Below, piece after piece: positions 10,388-23,200 of a DNA stretch of 64,000 bases. The position numbers were made by a program, and so were the translations under genes. The first letter of the stretch is position 1. Every line of letters starts with the position of its first letter. The notes under the pieces are model-generated. The model was not told where the DNA came from. It ran no database searches and saw nothing but the letters and a program-made list of their open reading frames with translations. This DNA is from Nematostella vectensis. Taxonomy: Eukaryota > Cnidaria > Anthozoa > Actiniaria > Edwardsiidae. The stretch is from the NCBI RefSeq assembly GCF_932526225.1, contig NC_064046.1:14333408-14397407 (forward strand), written 5' to 3'.

Positions 10388-13300
10388 GAGCACGAAAGAT
10401 GTGCACGTGCGGGACTAAGCACAGGAGAAGAAAAGGCTAAAGGCGGCGACACAAGAGATGTCACATGCACGTGGGCGACTAAGCACAGGAGAAGAAAAGG
10501 CTAAAGGCGGCGACACAAGAGATGTCACATGCACGTGCGCGACTAAGCACAGGAGAAGAAAAGGCTAAAGGCGGCGACACAAGAGATGTCACATGCACGT
10601 GGGCGACTAAGCACAGGAGAAGAAAAGGCTAAAGGCGGCGACACAAGAGACATCACATGCACGTACGCGACTAAGCACAGGAGAAGAAAAGGCTAAAGGC
10701 GGCGACACAAGAGATGTCACATGCACGTGCGCGACTAAGCACAGGAGAAGAAAAGGCTAAAGGCGGCGACACAAGAGATGTCACATGCACGTGCGCGACT
10801 AAGCACAAGAGAAGAAAAGGCTAAAGGCGGCGACACAAGAGATGTCACATGCACGTACGCGACTAAGCAAGGAGAAGAAAAGGCTAAAGGCGGCGACACA
10901 AGAGATGTCACATGCACGTGGGCGACTAAGCACAGGAGAAGAAAAGGCTAAAGGCGGCGACACAAGAGATGTCACATGCACGTGGGCGACTAAGCACAGG
11001 AGAAGAAAAGGCTAAAGGCGGCGACACAAGAGATGTCACATGCACGTGGGCGACTAAGCACAGGAGAAGAAAAGGCTAAAGGCGGCGACACAAGAGATGT
11101 CACATGCACGTGCGCGACTAAGCACAGGAGAAGAAAAGGCTAAAGGCGGCGACACAAGAGATGTCACATGCACGTGGGCGACTAAGCACAGGAGAAGAAA
11201 AGGCTAAAGGCGGCGACACAAGAGATGTCACATGCACGTGCGCGACTAAGCAAGGAGAAGAAAAGGCTAAAGGTGGCGACACAAGAGAGGTCACATGCAC
11301 GTGCGCGACTAAGCAAGGAGAAGAAAAGGCTAAAGGCGGCGACACAAGAGATGTCACATGCACGTGGGCGACTAAGCACAGGAGAAGAAAAGGCTAAAGG
11401 CGGCGACACAAGAGATGTCACATGCACGTGGGCGACTAAGCACAGGAGAAGAAAAGGTTAAAGGCGGCGACACAAGAGATGTCACATGCACGTGGGCGAC
11501 TAAGCACAGGAGAAGAAAAGGCTAAAGGCGGCGACACAAGAGATGTCACATGCACGTGGGCGACTAAGCACAGGAGAAGAAAAGGCTAAAGGCGGCGACA
11601 CAAGAGATGTCACATGCACGTGCGCGACTAAGCGCAGGAGAAGAAAAGGCTAAAGGCGGCGACACAAGAGATGTCACATGCACGTGGGCGACTAAGCACA
11701 GGAGAAGAAAAGGCTAAAGGCGGCGACACAAGAGATGTCACATGCACATGCGCGACTAAGCACAGGAGAAGAAAAGGCTAAAGGCGGCGACACAAGAGAT
11801 GTCACATGCACGTGCGCGACTAAGCACAGGAGAAGAAAAGGCTAAAGGCGGCGACACAAGAGATGTCAGATGCACGTGCGCGACTAAGCACAAGAGAAGA
11901 AAAGGCTAAAGGCGGCGACACAAGAGATGTCACATGCACGTGCGCGACTAAGCAAGGAGAAGAAAAGGCTAAAGGCGGCGACACAAGAGATGTCACATGC
12001 ACGTGCGCGACTAAGCAAGGAGAGGAAAAGGCTAAAGGCGGCGACACAAGAGATGTCACATGCACGTGCGCGACTAAGCACAGGAGAAGAAAAGGCTAAA
12101 GGCGGCGACACAAGAGATGTCACATGCACGTGCGCGACTAAGCACAGGAGAAGAAAAGGCTAAAGGCGGCGACACAAGAGATGTCACATGCACGTGGGCG
12201 ACTAAGCACAGAAGAAGAAAAGGCTAAAGGCGGCGACACAAGAGATGTCACATGCACGTGGGCGACTAAGCACAGGAGAAGAAAAGGCTAAAGGCGGCGA
12301 CACAAGAGATGTCACATGCACGTGGGCGACTAAGCAAGGAGAAGAAAAGGCTAAAGGCGGCGACACAAGAGATGTCACATGCACGTGCGCGACTAAGCAC
12401 AGGAGAAGAAAAGGCTAAAGGCGGCGACACAAGAGATGTCACATGCACGTGCGCGACTAAGCACAGGAGAAGAAAAGGCTAAAGGCGGCGACACAAGAGA
12501 TGCCACATGCACGTGGGCGACTAAGCACAAGAGAAGAAAAGGCTAAAGGTGGCGACACAAGAGATGTCACATGCACGTGCGCGACTAAGCGCAGGAGAAG
12601 AAAAGGCTAAAGGCGGCGACACAAGAGATGTCACATGCACGTGGGCGACTAAGCACAGGAGAAGAAAAGGCTAAAGGCGGCGACACAAGAGATGTCACAT
12701 GCACGTGGGCGACTAAGCACAGGAGAAGAAAAGGCTAAAGGCGGCGACACAAGAGATGTCACATGCACGTGCGCGACTAAGCACAGGAGAAGAAAAGGCT
12801 AAAGGTGGCGACACAAGAGATGTCACATGCACGTGGGCGACTAAGCACAGAAGAAGAAAAGGCTAAAGGCGGCGACACAAGAGATGTCACATGCACGTGC
12901 GCGACTAAGCACAGGAGAAGAAAAGGCTAAAGGCGGCGACACAAGCGATGTCACATGCACGTGCGCGACTAAGCACAGAAGAAGAAAAGGCTAAAGGCGG
13001 CGACACAAGAGATGTCACATGCACGTGGGCGACTAAGCACAGAAGAAGAAAAGGCTAAAGGCGGCGACACAAGAGATGTCACATGCACGTGGGCGACTAA
13101 GCACAGGAGAAGAAAAGGCTAAAGGCGGCGACACAAGCGATGTCACATGCACGTGGGCGACTAAGCACAGGAGAAGAAAAGGCTAAAGGCGGCGACACAA
13201 GAGATGTCACATGCACGTGCGCGACTAAGCACAGAAGAAGAAAAGGCTAAAGGCGGCGACACAAGAGATGTCACATGCACGTGGGCGACTAAGCACAGGA

Positions 13301-16300
13301 GAAGAAAAGGCTAAAGGTGGCGACACAAGAGATGTCACATGCACGTGCGCGACTAAGCACAGGAGAAGAAAAGGCTAAAGGCGGCGACACAAGAGATGTC
13401 ACATGCACGTGGGCGACTAAGCACAGGAGAAGAAAAGGCTAAAGGTGGCGACACTAGAGATGTCACATGCACGTGCGCGACTAAGCACAGGAGAAGAAAA
13501 GGTTAAAGGCGGCGACACAAGCGATGTCACATGCACGTGGGCGACTAAGCACAGGAGAAGAAAAGGCTAAAGGCGGCGACACAAGAGATGTCACATGCAC
13601 GTGGGCGACTAAGCACAGGAGAAGAAAAGGCTAAAGGCGGCGACACAAGAGATGTCAGATGCACGTGCGCGACTAAGCACAGGAGAAGAAAAGGCTAAAG
13701 GCGGCGACACAAGAGATGTCACATGCACGTGGGCGACTAAGCACAGGAGAAGAAAAGGCTAAAGGCGGCGACACAAGAGATGTCACATGCACGTACGCGA
13801 CTAAGCACAGGAGAAGAAAAGGCTAAAGGTGGCGACACAAGAGATGTCACATGCACGTGCGCGACTAAGCACAGGAGAAGAAAAGGTTAAAGGCGGCGAC
13901 ACAAGAGATGTCACATGCACGTGGGCGACTAAGCACAGGAGAAGAAAAGGCTAAAGGCGGCGACACAAGAGATGTCACATGCACGTGGGCGACTAAGCAC
14001 AGGAGAAGAAAAGGCTAAAGGCGGCGACACAAGAGATGTCACATGCACGTGGGCGACTAAGCACAGAAGAAGAAAAGGCTAAAGGCGGCGACACAAGAGA
14101 TGTCACATGCACGTGCGCGACTAAGCACAGGAGAAGAAAAGGCTAAAGGCGGCGACACAAGCGATGTCACATGCACGTGGGCGACTAAGCACAGAAGAAG
14201 AAAAGGCTAAAGGCGGCGACACAAGAGATGTCACATGCACGTGCGCGACTAAGCACAGGAGAAGAAAAGGCTAAAGGCGGCGACACAAGAGATGTCACAT
14301 GCACGTGGGCGACTAAGCACAGGAGAAGAAAAGGCTAAAGGCGGCGACACAAGAGATGCCACATGCACGTGGGCGACTAAGCACAAGAGAAGAAAAGGCT
14401 AAAGGCGGCGACACAAGCGATGTCACATGCACGTGGGCGACTAAGCACAGGAGAAGAAAAGGCTAAAGGCGGCGAAACAAGAGATGTCACATGCACGTGC
14501 GCGACTAAGCACAGGAGAAGAAAAGGCTAAAGGCGGCGACACAAGAGATGTCACATGCACGTGCGCGACTAAGCACAGGAGAAGAAAAGGCTAAAGGCGG
14601 CGACACAAGAGATGCCACATGCACGTGGGCGACTAAGCACAAGAGAAGAAAAGGCTAAAGGTGGCGACACAAGAGATGTCACATGCACGTGCGCGACTAA
14701 GCGCAGGAGAAGAAAAGGCTAAAGGCGGCGACACAAGAGATGTCACATGCACGTGGGCGACTAAGCACAGGAGAAGAAAAGGCTAAAGGCGGCGACACAA
14801 GAGATGTCACATGCACGTGGGCGACTAAGCACAGGAGAAGAAAAGGCTAAAGGCGGCGACACAAGAGATGTCACATGCACGTGGGCGACTAAGCACAGGA
14901 GAAGAAAAGGCTAAAGGTGGCGACACAAGAGATGTCACATGCACGTGGGCGACTAAGCACAGAAGAAGAAAAGGCTAAAGGCGGCGACACAAGAGATGTC
15001 ACATGCACGTGCGCGACTAAGCACAGGAGAAGAAAAGGCTAAAGGCGGCGACACAAGCGATGTCACATGCACGTGCGCGACTAAGCACAGAAGAAGAAAA
15101 GGCTAAAGGCGGCGACACAAGAGATGTCACATGCACGTGGGCGACTAAGCACAGAAGAAGAAAAGGCTAAAGGCGGCGACACAAGCGATGTCACATGCAC
15201 GTGGGCGACTAAGCACAGGAGAAGAAAAGGCTAAAGGCGGCGACACAAGAGATGTCACATGCACGTGGGCGACTAAGCACAGAAGAAGAAAAGGCTAAAG
15301 GCGGCGACACAAGCGATGTCACATGCACGTGGGCGACTAAGCACAGAAGAAGAAAAGGCTAAAGGTGGCGACACAAGCGATGTCACATGCACGTGGGCGA
15401 CTAAGCACAGGAGAAGAAAAGGCTAAAGGCGGCGACACAAGAGATGTCACATGCACGTGCGCGACTAAGCACAGGAGAAGAAAAGGCTAAAGGCGGCGAC
15501 ACAAGAGATATCACATGCACGTGGGCGACTAAGCACAGGAGAAGAAAAGGCTAAAGGCGGCGACACAAGCGATGTCACATGCACGTGGGCGACTAAGCAC
15601 AGGAGAAGAAAAGGCTAAAGGCGGCGACACAAGAGATGTCACATGCACGTGGGCGACTAAGCACAGGAGAAGAAAAGGCTAAAGGCGGCGACACAAGCGA
15701 TGTCACATGCACGTGGGCGACTAAGCACAGGAGAAGAAAAGGCTAAAGGCGGCGACACAAGAGATGTCACATGCACGTGGGCGACTAAGCACAGGAGAAG
15801 AAAAGGCTAAAGGTGGCGACACAAGAGATGTCACATGCACGTGCGCGACTAAGCACAGGAGAAGAAAAGGCTAAAGGCGGCGACACAAGAGATGTCACAT
15901 GCACGTGGGCGACTAAGCACAGGAGAAGAAAAGGCTAAAGGCGGCGACACAAGCGATGTCACATGCACGTGGGCGACTAAGCACAGGAGAAGAAAAGGCT
16001 AAAGGCGGCGACACAAGAGATGTCACATGCACGTGGGCGACTAAGCACAGGAGAAGAAAAGGCTAAAGGCGGCGACACAAGAGATGTCAGATGCACGTGC
16101 GCGACTAAGCACAGGAGAAGAAAAGGCTAAAGGCGGCGACACAAGAGATGTCACATGCACGTGGGCGACTAAGCACAGGAGAAGAAAAGGCTAAAGGCGG
16201 CGACACAAGAGATGTCACATGCACGTACGCGACTAAGCACAGGAGAAGAAAAGGCTAAAGGCGGCGACACAAGAGATGTCACATGCACGTGGGCGACTAA

Positions 16301-17607
16301 GCACAGGAGAAGAAAAGGCTAAAGGCGGCGACACAAGCGATGTCACATGCACGTGGGCGACTAAGCACAGAAGAAGAAAAGGCTAAAGGCGGCGACACAA
16401 GAGATATCACATGCACGTGGGCGACTAAGCACAGGAGAAGAAAAGGCTAAAGGCGGCGACACAAGCGATGTCACATGCACGTGGGCGACTAAGCACAGGA
16501 GAAGAAAAGGCTAAAGGCGGCGACACAAGAGATGTCACATGCACGTGGGCGACTAAGCACAGGAGAAGAAAAGGCTAAAGGCGGCGACACAAGCGATGTC
16601 ACATGCACGTGGGCGACTAAGCACAGGAGAAGAAAAGGCTAAAGGCGGCGACACAAGAGATGTCACATGCACGTGGGCGACTAAGCACAGGAGAAGAAAA
16701 GGCTAAAGGTGGCGACACAAGAGATGTCACATGCACGTGCGCGACTAAGCACAGGAGAAGAAAAGGCTAAAGGCGGCGACACAAGAGATGTCACATGCAC
16801 GTGGGCGACTAAGCACAGGAGAAGAAAAGGCTAAAGGCGGCGACACAAGCGATGTCACATGCACGTGGGCGACTAAGCACAGGAGAAGAAAAGGCTAAAG
16901 GCGGCGACACAAGAGATGTCACATGCACGTGGGCGACTAAGCACAGGAGAAGAAAAGGCTAAAGGCGGCGACACAAGAGATGTCAGATGCACGTGCGCGA
17001 CTAAGCACAGGAGAAGAAAAGGCTAAAGGCGGCGACACAAGAGATGTCACATGCACGTGGGCGACTAAGCACAGGAGAAGAAAAGGCTAAAGGCGGCGAC
17101 ACAAGAGATGTCACATGCACGTACGCGACTAAGCACAGGAGAAGAAAAGGCTAAAGGCGGCGACACAAGAGATGTCACATGCACGTGGGCGACTAAGCAC
17201 AGGAGAAGAAAAGGCTAAAGGCGGCGACACAAGCGATGTCACATGCACGTGGGCGACTAAGCACAGAAGAAGAAAAGGCTAAAGGCGGCGACACAAGAGA
17301 TGTCACATGCACGTGCGCGACTAAGCACAGGAGAAGAAAAGGCTAAAGGCGGCGACACAAGCGATGTCACATGCACGTGGGCGACTAAGCACAGAAGAAG
17401 AAAAGGCTAAAGGCGGCGACACAAGAGATGTCACATGCACGTGGGCGACTAAGCACAGGAGAAGAAAAGGCTAAAGGCGGCGACACAAGAGATGTCACAT
17501 GCACGTGGGCGACTAAGCACAAGAGAAGAAAAGGCTAAAGGCGGCGACACAAGCGATGTCACATGCACGTGGGCGACTAAGCGCAGGAGAAGAAAAGGTT
17601 AAAGGCG
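10388..17607. repeat. 64-bp satellite array, about 113 units, with higher-order structure
   Basis: The unit is 64 bp (62 bp where CA is lost in GCACAGGAG) and contains GGCTAAAGGCGGCGACACAA and GATGTCACATGCACGTG. Nearly every unit has a palindromic CACGTG E-box. Diagnostic variants (CAGATG, CACGTACGCG, GATATC, AGCGATG) recur at multiples of 64; three of them repeat at exactly 896 bp (14 units) between about 15500 and 17120. Open frames of 60-81 codons here appear in several frames on both strands because of the periodicity, so I do not regard them as genes. Confidence 0.97.
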
Positions 17608-18299
17608 GAAAGAGTGAAAAAGGGGTCAGATCTTACAAGCTGCAATTTGATTGGGCAAGAACAATATCCGCACTTCGACACAAAGAACGAGAAGAATAGA
17701 GACAAAAGAACTCCTTTGTAGAACAAAGATAATAGACGACAAAGCAGCTGCGTACTTACTCTGAAAAAGACCCCGATATTTTTCAATCTAAATCTCAGTG
17801 AGCTGTGCGTGGCGTAACCGACTAAGACAGGCCTGGGATCCTGGTTACTGCCTCCCTATTAATGTGCGGGTTCCTTTGTATTGTACAGTTCGCTAGATAG
17901 CGGTGCTGGGGCCGAAATCTCCCGCCCAGCCGCAAAGCAGTAGCTGCCATACGGTGATTCAGCGTATGTCTGGAAGTATTGTCTATTTTTTTCTTGTTTT
18001 ATTTGATCTCAAGAGGTTCGATCCTCGGGCAATTGGCTCTACCTTTTTTTCTATAACTTATCAGTACTTTTTTATGGCTTTATCCTTTTTTTTTCATTCA
18101 TTTCTGTTCTCGGTTATGTTCCATGCGCTAGACGCGGGTGGTTGGCTTATCCTTCTGAACCATCCTTGGTTTTAAAACAATTAAAACAGTCCTTAGTTTC
18201 ACCTTGCGTCATTTTTATACCAGGCCTCTGGTATCATTGAATCTGCCACTGGCGCCCTCCTCTTCAGTTGACAATGTACATCGGGTGGTAATCTATAAC
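17608..18299. other. Unique sequence between two satellites
   Basis: No convincing exon, transposon end or RNA gene was seen. A GGTTCGATCC string at about 18015 resembles a tRNA B-box, but no matching A-box or cloverleaf could be found upstream. Confidence 0.6.
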
Positions 18300-18832
18300 T
18301 TACGCCTGGAAATCTGTAGGGATAAACTGACATACACGTGGTAATTTGTAGGGATAAACTGACAAACACGTGATACTCTGTAGAGAAACTGACATACACG
18401 TGGTAATCTGTAGGGATAAACTGACATACACGTGATACTCTGTAGAGAAACTGACATACACGTGGTAATCTGTAGGGATAAACTGACATACACGTGGTAA
18501 TCTGTAGGGATAAACTGACATACACGTGGTAATCTGTAGGGATAAACTGACATACACGTGGTAATCTGTAGGGATAAACTGACATACTCGTGGTAATCTG
18601 TAGGGATAAACTGACATACACGTGGTAATCTGTAGGGATAAACTGACATACACGTGGTAATCTGTAGGGATAAACTAACATAGACGTGGTAATCTGTGGG
18701 GATAAACTGACATACACGTGGTAATCTGTGGCGATAAACTGACATACACGTGGTAATCTGTAGGGATAATCTGACATACACGTGGTACTCTGTAGGGATA
18801 AACTGGCATACACGTGGTAATCTGTGAAAATC
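18300..18832. repeat. 32-bp minisatellite with CACGTG in most units
   Basis: About 16-17 units of 32 bp carry CACGTGGTAATCTGTAGGGA and AAACTGACATA. Shorter variant units read GATACTCTGTAGAGAAACT. The open minus-strand frames across it come from the repeat. It lies 0.3 kb upstream of the promoter of the small gene at 19179. Confidence 0.95.
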
Positions 18833-19178
18833 ATTTTTTTATTCATCCCTGCTGAATCCCCGCCATGTTGTATAACAACTTAAAACCTGTTAGCCAAGTG
18901 AGACGTGGCTAGCCGTCTGGCCATTATTTCAGAAGGCGTAGGGGTGCGATTTCCTCTCAAGCCATTATATTTTCACCTGTTTTTTATGGTTTTTTTTTTA
19001 CTGTTCGCACGAAAAAAATAAATGAAAAAAACACGCGAGGGAGAAAGTTCCTATCACGCGGTCGCGCGCGCAGTTCGTGATCGCGCCATCTGACAACCCT
19101 CTGTGACCTCATAAAAGAGCGAAACGAAGAGAACGCGATTACAAAGAAACAGAAGCAACACACTCTGTGACAGCAACG
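18833..19178 (+). promoter_or_regulatory. Promoter and 5' leader of the 159-aa gene
   Basis: A TATA-like CATAAAAG is at 19110-19117, about 65 bp before the ATG at 19179. That places the start of transcription near 19140 and gives a short 5' leader of about 40 bases. Immediately upstream is a GC-rich patch (GTCGCGCGCGCAG near 19060). The ATG has an A at -3. Confidence 0.5.
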
Positions 19179-19658
19179 ATGAGACTAATTTCAATGGATC
19201 AAAAAGAAAACATTCCCAATCAAAACATTACAACTCAAGAAACGGCTTCCAACCTTAATGCCGACAACAATTTCCAGTTGGTCCATCTACTGACAACGAA
19301 CCCAGCTGCAGCATTGCCCGCAGTTTTCTCACCCAGCGGTAGATACGAGCAGAGAAGGCTCAAAGTAATGTCGTCCGTGCCAAAGACCCTAGACGCGCAT
19401 GTGCAAATGCCGGCACCGCATTTCCTACCAATGCCTTTTTCGACGGCGCATAACATGTTCCAGACCCCTCACGGGCCCGTCATCGTCAGCATACCCATGC
19501 CGAGAGAAAAATCGTTTGCGTATCTGTACGCCTCTAAAGAAGAGATGGAAGCTAAAGGCTCTTGTCTGGGCGCTGACGGATTGTTCATTCCAAGCGCCAT
19601 TCGACCATTTGAATGTTTTGAGGCCATGATAGCAAGCGCAACATCGATGGAATGTTGA
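19179..19658 (+). CDS. Unrecognised single-exon 159-residue protein with KEN motif
   Basis: The frame runs from ATG 19179 to TGA 19656-19658 with no intron. A GTG twelve bases upstream would extend it but is not a likely eukaryotic start. The protein begins MRLISMDQKENIP; residues 9-11 are KEN, the degron motif used by the APC/C in short-lived cell-cycle proteins. The middle is rich in Pro, Met and His; the C-terminal 60 residues include an SFAYLYASKEEMEAKG stretch and look compact. No membrane span or signal peptide is evident. The TATA-like box, short leader and AATAAA at 19871-19876 frame a plausible compact transcription unit. It is convergent with NOP9. I do not recognise the family, and the degron role is inference. 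Confidence 0.72.
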   Translation: MRLISMDQKENIPNQNITTQETASNLNADNNFQLVHLLTTNPAAALPAVFSPSGRYEQRRLKVMSSVPKTLDAHVQMPAPHFLPMPFSTAHNMFQTPHGPVIVSIPMPREKSFAYLYASKEEMEAKGSCLGADGLFIPSAIRPFECFEAMIASATSMEC

Positions 19659-19870
19659 CAGTGGTTATAACACAAAAAGGATTTATAGTCAATATCTATT
19701 AGACGACAATGATGGATTGTAGGACAAAATTCTTTTGTGACATTTAGGAACGATAAAAAAACTTAAGTATTTTGCTATAACCAATCTAGATGTAACGTAG
19801 TGCCAAACTCCATGTCCACAAATATTCTAAACGCCTTGAAATATCAATCTCTTCTAGATGTGATTTAGTA

Positions 19871-19876
19871 AATAAA
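19871..19876 (+). terminator. Poly(A) signal AATAAA of the 159-aa gene
   Basis: AATAAA lies 213 bases after the stop codon. The following stretch to 20208 holds no exon and contains part of a direct repeat (about 19998-20070) whose partner is at 21284-21350 inside NOP9 intron 7. Confidence 0.6.
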
Positions 19877-20208
19877 TGAAAGCTTTAATGCTGATATAAT
19901 AGTTAACATTCCCTCCTTCAGTAATCTCACTGGCTTAAAAACGACCAATGAGCACAGGACTAACGTCACGTGCCAAAATTCGGACTAATGATGGGTTGAT
20001 GTCAGAATATCAAATTTGAGCTTAGACAACGTTAGCAAGCGGCCAAAGGGCAAAATAGCTCTCTAAAATTCTAAAAATGAATGAGACGATCCAACAAAAG
20101 TTGTAAACATGATTATTCGTACCCAGTTACCTATAATTAGGTTTATATCAGAACATTGTCATTGTGAAAGCAAAAAAATCCGCTTTTCTATTATGTCTAG
20201 CGAATCAT

Positions 20209-23200
20209 CTAAATTCCTTGAGTTCCCCTTTTCTTTTTCTTGCTTTGTTCAGAGTTCGATTGTTCAGGGATTTCATCCGCAGGGTTTTTGGAATATTTCT
20301 CAACCCCTATTCTTCCCTTCTTCCCAGCAGACTTTCTACTGAAAATTAAATCAATCTCATCCATGTTACTTGGCTTTCGCTTCTCTACTCGTTTCTTCTC
20401 TTTGTTTTCTTTCTTTTCCTGGTGAAAACAAAAGCAAAGAAAAATTTAAAGTGACAGACCGGGACGCAGTTACAGCGTAGCGAATCCCAGCGAAGCCCCT
20501 TTTACATTGCGAGAAAACGTTACAAAGCAGAAGGAAACATCCTAAAAGGAGATTGACGTTGCGCGTGTTAATGCCGCATTGTCATCAGTTTACTTACGGA
20601 GGTCCGATGGAAGCCTCAACCGTTAAAAGACAAAAGAATCTGTGAGAATCCGAGATATTTAATAGGCCATCCGCTCTAAAAAAACTTTCAATAGACACAC
20701 TGCTTTTAATATTGTTCGCGTTTTCCGTTAAAAATCATCGGAAACTGTTACGTAATATACCGGAAGTAAACCGATGACAATGCGGCTGTAATGTACGCAA
20801 AGCATTACAGCCCTTTGAAAAACAAGACGAAATCGTGAATCACAAGCATTACAGCCCTTTGAAAAACAAGACGAAATCGTGAATCACAAGCATTACAGCC
20901 CTTTGAAAAACAAGACGAAATCGTGAATCACAAGCTCTGACAGTACAGGGGGTTCGAAATAACCTCCCTACACGAACACAGGTAGCCCAAGCTCTTTATT
21001 AATCTCTATTGATATTACGGCATATATTGTACAAAAACGTTCAAAAAATAACTTCGCCGAAAAGAAAAATGATGTTTAATTTTTGTATATTTGTCGTTTC
21101 ACAGCGTAGCTGCTCTTTAGAAGAATCTCCATTTACCATTATATAAATAGATACAAATAGAGAGCTTGGGCTTGCTGTGATTGGGGAGGAGGTCCGCTCT
21201 AATGTAAATAACTGAATAACATGGAAAGGTCTTCCCCCCGGGGTTGATGTCTTGGAAGCTCAACTCGGTTCTGCAATACCTGAGCAGTCAGAATATCAAA
21301 TTTGAGCTGAGACAACGTTATCAAGCGGTCAAAGGACAAAATTACTCTCTTTCTTTTCAAAATTAATGTTAGTATTAGTTTTACTACAATTTTTCTAGAT
21401 TACCTTATTGTTTTGCCTTTCTTCGTCTTTGGCGTTGAACCCTAATATGGCCATTTCCACCGAATACTTGGCTGAGCCATTATCTGTCTTGCTGGCAGGA
21501 GACTTTCGTTTGTGCACGGCCTTGGTGTCATCAAGAATCTCATTAAGCATCTTCCGTTTGCGTACACCAAGATCTAAATCCTCACCCATTCCAGATTTCT
21601 TTACTTTGGAAGCGTCAACACCACAAGTTTTTAGTACCTAGAATTGAGAGAATTGATGGAGATCATCATTTTTCTATCTAGTACCGTCGTCACCAACGAA
21701 ATCAAAGTCAATATCGACACAACTCACAAGACCAAGGTTATACAGAGAACCACTATTTCTATCACCACCATAACCACCAACACCATTATCGCCATCATTA
21801 AAATAGCCACCAACAAAACTATCACCACAAGAAGAACCGGAACTATAATAGAATCATCATGACCGTCATAAACAACCCCATCATCATGACCATCATCATC
21901 ATGACCATCATAAACAACATCATCACCATGACCATCATAAACAACATTGTCGTCATGACCATCATAAACAACACCATCACCATGACTATCATAAACAACA
22001 TTATCATCATGACCATCATAAACAACATCATCACCATGACTATCATTAACAACATCATCATCATTACAATCATAAACAACATCATCACCATGACTATCAT
22101 AAACATCATCATAATGACCATCATAAACAACATCATCACCATGACCATCATAAACAACATCATCATCATGACCATCATAAACAACATCATCACCATAACC
22201 ATCATAAACAACATCATCACCATGACCATCATAAACAATATCATCACCATAACCATCATAAACAACACCATCATCATGACCATCATCATCATGACCATCA
22301 TAAACAACATCATCACCATAACCATCATAAACAACATCATCAACATGACAATCATAAACAATATCATCATAACCATCATAAACAACATCATCAACATGGC
22401 CATCATAAACAATATCATCATAACCATCATAAACAACATCGTCACCATGACTATCATAAACAACATCATAATAATGACCATCATAATCAGCATCATCATC
22501 ATGACCATCATAAACAACAACATCGTCATGACCATCATTAACAACATCGTCACCATGACCATCATAAACAACATCATCACCATGACCATCAAAACAACAT
22601 CATCGTCATGACCATCATTAACAACATCGTCACCATGACCATCATAAACAACATCATCACCATGACCATCATAAACAACATTATCACCTTGACCATCATA
22701 AACAACATCATCACCATGACCATCATAAACAACATCATCATCATGACCATCATTAACAACATCATCACCATGACAATCATAAACTACATCATCACCATGA
22801 CCATCATAAACAACATCATCAACATAACCATCATAAACAACATCATCAACATGACCATCATAAACAATATCATCATAACCATCATAAACAACATCATCAC
22901 CATGAAAATCATAAACAACATCATCATCATGACCATCATTAACAACATCATCATCACGACAATCATAAACAACATCATCATCATGACCATCATAAACAAC
23001 ATCATCATCACGACAATCATAAACAACATCATCATCATGACAATCATAAACAAAATCATGACCATCATTAACAACATCATCACCTTGACTATCATAAACA
23101 ACACCATCATCATGACCATCGTCACCTTGACTATCATAAACAGCATCATCGTCATGACCATCATAAACAGCATCATCGTCATGACCATCATAAACAGCAT

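Noticed and set aside
10735-12448. Many 60-81-codon frames in the 64-bp satellite
   Set aside because: They are present on both strands and in several registers, created by the repeat period, with no start context.
18005-18040. tRNA gene or tRNA-derived SINE suggested by GGTTCGATCC
   Set aside because: There is no A-box at the right distance and no cloverleaf arms.
18199-18846. 215-codon minus-strand frame
   Set aside because: It is the translation of a 32-bp minisatellite, and overlapping frames show the same repeated peptide in shifted form.
19167-19178. Upstream GTG start for the 159-aa gene
   Set aside because: Non-ATG initiation is unlikely in an animal gene when a well-placed ATG follows four codons later.
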